Source: Pirellulaceae bacterium (GTDB taxonomy: Bacteria > Planctomycetota > Planctomycetia > Pirellulales > Pirellulaceae). Taken from it: a stretch of DNA of 6,476 nucleotides. The stretch is from the NCBI GenBank assembly GCA_020846515.1, contig JADLDX010000623.1, forward strand, positions 1 to 6,476. Reading direction: 5' to 3'. A model generated the notes under the pieces. It was given only the letters and a program-made list of their open reading frames with translations. It was not told where the DNA came from and searched no databases. Below, piece by piece: positions 1 through 6,100 of this stretch (position 1 is the stretch's first letter; the number at the start of each line of letters is the position of its first letter). The translations under genes were made by a program, and so were the position numbers.

Positions 1-165
1 ATTGCCTCCGTCACTGCGCAGCTCGAACAGTGAACTTGAAAGAGCGCCGACTTGCTCAAGCGGCTCGCTAAGCAGTAGCTTGATTTGCGATATTTCTGCC
101 AGGATCAGGCCCGAATCGTGCACCGCACCAGGCGTACTACCCAAGACCGTGACCGGTAGAACATC
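1..165 (-). other. Domain: start of bacterial Ig-like (Big_5/SbsA-like) domain, truncated by window edge
   Basis: Residues 2104-2158 read 'DVLPVTVLGSTPGAVHDSG', then 'EISQIKLLLSEPLEQVGALS' and 'SSLFELRSDG'. The pattern 'P-x-V-x-x-x-x-P...I-x-x-x-x-S-E-P-L...x-F-x-L' is that of the SbsA-type Ig-like domain (Pfam Big_5). About half of a domain of roughly 100 residues is present, and the rest lies beyond base 1. Any dockerin, cadherin-like or sorting segment would also lie there. Confidence 0.65.
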
Positions 166-3100
166 CAGACTCGATCCGCGAAACTCATAAGCGCCGAGGT
201 CCACGATTGAACTCTGAGGGATCCACTCCACCGAACGCGCTGAAGCTAGCACAGCGATAGAGTCGTATGCGGCCAATAGTTGATAGGTAAAGCGATTGCC
301 ACTGGAGATACCGACCGTAGGTGAGAGTTGAAACGCCGTCCCAGGTCCGTAGTCAAAGCGAATTCGACCATCGGCGAACAGAACAATGGCGAAGTTAACC
401 GTCTGGCCGACGGCCAGTTCCGCTTGCCAGCGGAACTTTACCTGATCAGCGATCGACGTATCGACATAGATATCGCGTCCGGTGGCCGTTGTACTCAAAG
501 CATCCCATAGGCCGGCAATGCGTATGGCTCTGGAAAGTTCGAGCGTTGAATTGGTCGTGGCCCCTGCATTGGTTGAGTTTCCAAATTGCAAGAAACCAGA
601 GGTCGAGACAAATAAACTGGTATAGGTCGTATCGAAATACTTGAATGCAAACGGTAGTGTGTAAGCGAAACTGGTGTTCGAGCTGCGCCAGTTTTGGGCG
701 ACGCCGGTAGCGGTAAACAGGCTCGTCGACAAAACGTTGGTCGTATACCCACTGGTGATGCTATTGGTCACGCCTGGGTCATCTAATCGCTGTCGGCCTT
801 TGGCGTCGGCGGGATTTAAAACTGTCGCGATACCACGGTCGATAGCGGGCGAGAGTCGTTGCAACGTAAAGTTGTCATCGGGACCACCATCGCGGAATGT
901 CCCGTCCACCAATCCGTACCCTAGTCGGTTATCTTGACCATCGACATCGACCCACAGTGGATCGGCTGCAACGGACAAAATGTCTTGGCCCGATGCAGTC
1001 TGCCAATCCGCCAGCGCGACTCGAGCCACTCCGCCCCACACGCCTATGCGTCCACCAATAGTTGATGCATAAAGTAAATTGTGATTGCTGCGGAATGTGG
1101 TCTGGCTGCTCGTGTCGATGTTCACGATTGTCCCAGCTTGGACAACCACGATATTATTGGTCAGTAACGAATTAGAAGAATTGATAATACGAACCGCGTC
1201 GCCCACCAGTTGCAGAATCGAATTGCCGACCAGCACCTTTTGTGTGCTGCCAGGTGATTGGATGTCGACACCGAAGTTGGCGTTGGCGTACACCAGATTG
1301 TTGGTCAAATCACCATCGAAGCCGGACTTTGTGGCGATGCCAGTCGAATTCGAATAGACCGTATTACGACGCACCGAACCGGCATTGAGGACCGTCAGGC
1401 CGACGCTTGAGTTGTTGTAGATGCGGTTGTCGTGGACATTCGGGAATGAACTACGTATGCCTTCGAAATTCGAGTGCACGATATTGCCAAAAACTTCAAC
1501 GCCGCTGTCAGCAAAAATTCCCGTTTTGTCTGTGCCGGTATGACCATAAACTGTATTGCCACTGACTATGACCTGGTTAAACGCTTCGATGCCGCGCTGG
1601 ATATTATCATGGACAATGTTTTGATCGACCAGGATGGGCGAGGTGCTGATGCCACGATTGGCCAATATGCCCGTGCTGTTCCCGAAAACGTCATTGCCTC
1701 GGATGACTAAGCCAATCGTATTGACGGTGGGGACACTAGAGATGCCGACTTGCGCATGATTGCGCACGGTGTTGCTTAGAATCTGGCCATTGTCTGCCAG
1801 ATACTCGATACCTACGTTCTGATTATCGAACGCGTCACCAGCGGGGATTCCAAAAACCAGATTGGATTGGATCACGGCTCCATCGTTGGAATTTTCGAAA
1901 GCGATGCCCCGAGATTGATTGGCGGTAATCGTACTGCCTGTAATGGTTACGTTGTCATTATCGGATGCCAGCGGTGCGTAGATACCGTTGTAGCCACCGG
2001 TGATTACTAAGTTGGCCAGTGTCACGTTGTCTGCATTTTGCAACTGGATCGTGTTGTGCCCTTCACCATTGCTGTTTCTCAAGAACGAATAGCCGCGATG
2101 GAGCGTGGCCTGGCCGGTTGCTGAACCAGTGATACGAACTCCCGCATCATCCGCTTGTATCAGGACGTTGCGCAGGAGTGCATAAGTGCCGTTGTCGACG
2201 TAGACTACGTCGTTGGGGTCTAGATCGTAAGCATCCAGCAAAGTCGCCAATGTTCGCATCGGTCGATCAGGCGATTTTCCGTCGTTCGCGTCGTCGCCTG
2301 GGGCAGTGGTCCAGCTATCAGCAGCAGTGTAAGCGTCGTTGATGTAGAAGTTTTGGCCAGCTCGAGCGATTTGCACATTCCGATCGGAGTCATCGGTCAA
2401 TTCGCCCAACTGTGCGGAAGTCGCTCGAACGCGGAAGTTCGCCCCTGGAATGAGATCAACCGGAAGGTTCCATACATAAGTAGCTTGGCCATAGCGATTG
2501 ATGGGTACATTGGTCGCGATCGATATCCAGTTGAGTCCATTGTCCACTGACCCTAGCAGGTTCACCGTTGGGGCCGCCAATCCCATTGGATTGTTCTGCA
2601 CAATCTCCATGCCTGAGAGTATCGCCTGGCCGATAACGTTGGTCAGGTTCAATTGTGCACCCTGCCCACCGGTGATCACCAACGGATAACTGCGGGCCAC
2701 CACGCGTTGCGTTCCGCCGCTGGTCGCGAATAGGTCCAGCGCTGCATCGACCACTTCGCCTTGCAGGCGGACATCAAATCGTCGCACTCCAGCCTGAGTG
2801 CTGGACGGATCCAAGAAGAACAAGCGTATGGAATAGCTGCCATCGGGAAGTGGCACATGGTAGGTGAGCGAATTGCCCGCCACGGCTGAGGATGCTGCCG
2901 CGTAATTGCGAAAGACGCTGTCCGGTGGTGGATCGCTGATAGGGCTGGTGTCAACGCTGCCCGTATAGGTAAACCCTGATAGACCACTGGTGCGAAACGA
3001 ATCGGCAAGGAAACTGCCAGCGACAGCTCCGCCACTGTTCACCTGCGTGATCACCTGTTGGTTCAACAAGCCCGAAGTGGTGACCACTAGCGTGGTCGAT

Positions 3101-6100
3101 CGTCCCGCCTGCAGTTTCTCACTTCCATTAGGCGATACGACCTGAATCGTGCGCGGCGCCGATGCTCTTGCCCCTTCAGTGTTGCCGGTATGCCCCTGGT
3201 TGATGCGGTTACCATGTTGGTATGGCTCACGTAGAAACGTCGAGTTCGGATCACCGGCATCAATAGTCGGTGAGCCACTCTGGACAGAGTAATCACCTGC
3301 AATCGGGTTGGTGAACAACGGGTTACTGGAAATGCTCTGACGGTCATGTCCAACCAAATTACTCCATTCGGTTAACGACGAAATTGTTTGTCCCTGCCAC
3401 GAGGCCAGGCTGGCGGTGTTGGTCAGAAAGAACAAGTTGTAATTGCTCTCAAAGCCAAGCTGACTATCGAGTGCGTCCTTGATCGCGAAGTCACCGCCCG
3501 AGGCGATGACATTGTTCTTCAGACGCAGATAGTTGCGGAAGGCATTGAGCTCGATGGCGGAACCGGTAGGCTGAACAATCGTATTGTTTTCAAAGTTAAT
3601 GGCCCCGGTAGCGTCGTTCTGATTGAGCACACCGCGCAGGGAGTTGTTGACCAGTAGATTGTTCGCGATGGTCACATTGCCCGAGGATTGCGTGGGCAAC
3701 AAGAGTCCAGTGACACTGTTGCGAATCGTATTGCCAGTTGCTGAACCACCCGCAATCCGCAATCCTGTTTGAGAGTTATCCACCAGCAAATTCTTCTCGA
3801 CCTGCGATGTGGATGCATCAATACCAGTTTGCTGGCCGGAGACCGTGTTATTGCGTACGACTGAATTGGTAAGCGCCCGAATCCCTTGCGTGCTGCTCGC
3901 ATTGCCGCTGATCGTGTTGGAATCGATAATGGATTGAGTAGCTAAGATACCAATGACATTGGCGGTCAGCGTGTTGCTGACAATCATGGCTCCATTGGCT
4001 GAATCAATGCCGCGATCATGGCTGGAGACCGTGTTGCCTTGGATAACGGTGGATGCGCCCGTGGTTCGAATACCCCGGCCGCTGCCACTAAAGACTTCGT
4101 TATCTGCAATAACGAGACCAGTACCTTGCGTTTGGATGCCTGCCGTGGAATGCTCGTCGGTCGCAACGCCACCCAGGGTGCCATAAACGCGATTGCCTTG
4201 GATACTGATCTGGTCGTTGCTAGCTTCCAGGTAGATGCCGGCCACTGAGTTGTTGAAGACAGTGTTGCCCGCTATCGACAAGTTGTCACTGTCACTGGTC
4301 GAGCCAGCATAAATGCCGTACTCACCGCCAGTTAATTGTAAATGGTCGATCTGGGTCCCATCAGCATTTCGTAGTTCGATCCCATAAGCGCCGCTGGAAG
4401 TGTTGCCGCGATTAAACAAAGCTGTCCCTGTCAGCGGGCCTTGAAGACGCAAGCCTGCATCTTGGGCATCGATAATGATATTCCGCGCTAATGCATAGTT
4501 TCCGGAATCGACGTAGACAGTGTCGCCGGCATCCAGATCGTAGGCTTCCAGCAAGGCACTCAGCGAAGCCATCGGTTCATGGGGCGATCTGCCACTGTTG
4601 GCATCGTTGCCAACTGCGGTGGTGAACTCATCACCGCTAGTCGCGCCATCATTGATGTAGAAGCGATTGCCGCTGGAGACAATCTTGAAGTTCCCATCGC
4701 TGCTGTCGACCACAGCAGGCTGGCTGGTCGAAATGGCGCGCACGCGTGCTTGATTGCTCGTTGGATAATCCGCCGGAATAATCCAATTGAAGTTTGCATC
4801 ACCGTGGCGATCCAAGGCGACGTTCGTGGCGATGCTGGTCCAAGTTACGCCATCGTCCACAGAACTCTCTAAGTTCACCTTGGCATCGACGGTACCGCCT
4901 GCGATGACCTTGAAGAGTTCAATGCCCGAGATCACTGCCGGATTGGATGTTTTGTTGACCAGTTCCAGTGTTACTCCGTTACCCCCTGCGGCCGATAAAC
5001 TCTGCGTGAGCGTGGTCGCCCGTCGTACCGCGCCGGACACAGCAAAAATGTCCAAGTCGTTTTGGACGGTACTGCCCTGCAAACGGACATCGAACTTGCG
5101 CTGATTGGCCGCCGTGGAGGTCGGATCGACGAAATGCAAACGTAGCGAGTAGTCACCGTCTGGCACAGGAATCTGGTATCTGAGCGCTGCGCCCACACCG
5201 CTGGTAGCAACGGCATAGGTTTGATAGACGCCCAAGGGCGCTGCGGCAGACAACTGACTTAAATCAATGGCCGCTGTCAGCGTGGCGGTTGATCCTCCGA
5301 CGCGGTAGCGATCCGTCAGATAACGGCCAGTGGTCGTCCCGCCGGAATTGATGAGGGCTATGGGATCTTGATTCGTCAAGCCATGGCTGCGAAGCAAGAT
5401 CCCATTCGTACTGCCCTGCTCCCATTTTTCCAGGCCGCCAGGAGACAACACCTGGATGCCAGGCGAGTTCGAGAGTGTTGCTTCCGTCGTGTTGCCATAG
5501 GCACCCGCATCAATGCGGCCACCGTTTGGATAGGGTTCGATGGAGTAGTAAAACGCGCGATCGCCGGCATCGATGGCTGGAGAATCGGATCGAAGATGAA
5601 AATCATCATCCGCACTACGATCGCCCACTATGGCTTGGAGGCGTACGGCGTCTCCCATCACCAGCGAACCGCTAGGCAAGCGGACGCCATCGCTCAGCCG
5701 TACGGAAAGTGTTGAAGTTGCGGGTGTGTAATAACCCAGTACGCGATAGTTCACTAAGCCTTCTACAAAACTGCCGAACCCTGCGGCAGTGGGACCATCT
5801 ATTTTTACGCTCAGCGTCTGCCCGTCGAATACTTGAAAGGGCAGTTGTGAATTGCTGAGACCATTGCTGGGGACCGATACGGCTACTTGATAGGTTTGGC
5901 CAGGCGTTAGGCCCGTAAACAGCCAGGTCAGCGTGTCGTCGCCCGTGCCATTGGCATTGGTGAGGTAACCGCCGTTGAGTGCTGATGAACTGGAAACAGA
6001 ATTCCAGATGCCACTTCGCACCGCGTCCGTATCATCACGATAGATGGCTGAACCCACTGGAGTTCTGGAGTTGCCCAGTAGATCATCCGCTCCGTCTGCG

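Larger units (their letters stand above)
883..3303 (-). repeat. Tandem supermodule, copy 2 (residues 1058-1864)
   Basis: This second copy has the same cap, linker, malectin, sandwich, entry and helix order and ends at the start of cap 3. It is about 40 residues longer than copy 1. Landmark offsets grow little up to the start of the helix, so most of the extra length lies in the later part of helix 3 and its exit. The fragment of helix 1 at 6175-6474 suggests at least one further, partial or full, copy upstream of the window. Confidence 0.75.
3304..5610 (-). repeat. Tandem supermodule, copy 1 (residues 289-1057)
   Basis: This copy runs from the 'SPAIDAGD' cap through the linker, malectin 1, sandwich 1, entry segment and helix 2. 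Equivalent landmarks recur at a near-constant offset in copy 2: SPAIDAGD 298 and SPTIDAGD 1068 (770), linker Ile 340 and 1110 (770), malectin core 433 and 1205 (772), FYIND 605 and 1376 (771), helix Thr-Gly-Gly 715 and 1492 (777). Conservation is at protein level; I see no long exact DNA repeat, so the duplication is old or the copies were assembled separately. Confidence 0.8.

Noticed and set aside
2676..3035. Minus-strand open frame of about 119 codons, and similar ones at 495-752, 3087-3353, 3672-3902 and 4971-5216
   Set aside because: All are in the same alternative minus frame, overlap conserved malectin, cap and helix sequence of the main frame, and have Arg/Ser/Pro-rich products typical of out-of-frame translation.
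3340..4422. Beta-helix as a pectate lyase or other polysaccharide-degrading enzyme
   Set aside because: The fold fits, but I see no conserved catalytic constellation or family-specific motif. Adhesive or structural stalks with the same rungs are common in giant surface proteins.
4579..4872. Plus-strand open frame of about 97 codons, and similar ones such as 5368-5715, 3388-3657 and 1085-1357
   Set aside because: They lie wholly antisense to the continuous beta-helix gene, several are codon-aligned with it, and their products show no recognisable domain. Low stop density opposite a long coding frame explains them.
883..5610. Nucleotide-level direct repeats suggesting a mobile element or CRISPR array
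   Set aside because: The similarity between copies is at protein level with many synonymous and conservative differences. There are no short regular identical repeats with unique spacers, no terminal inverted repeats and no transposase.
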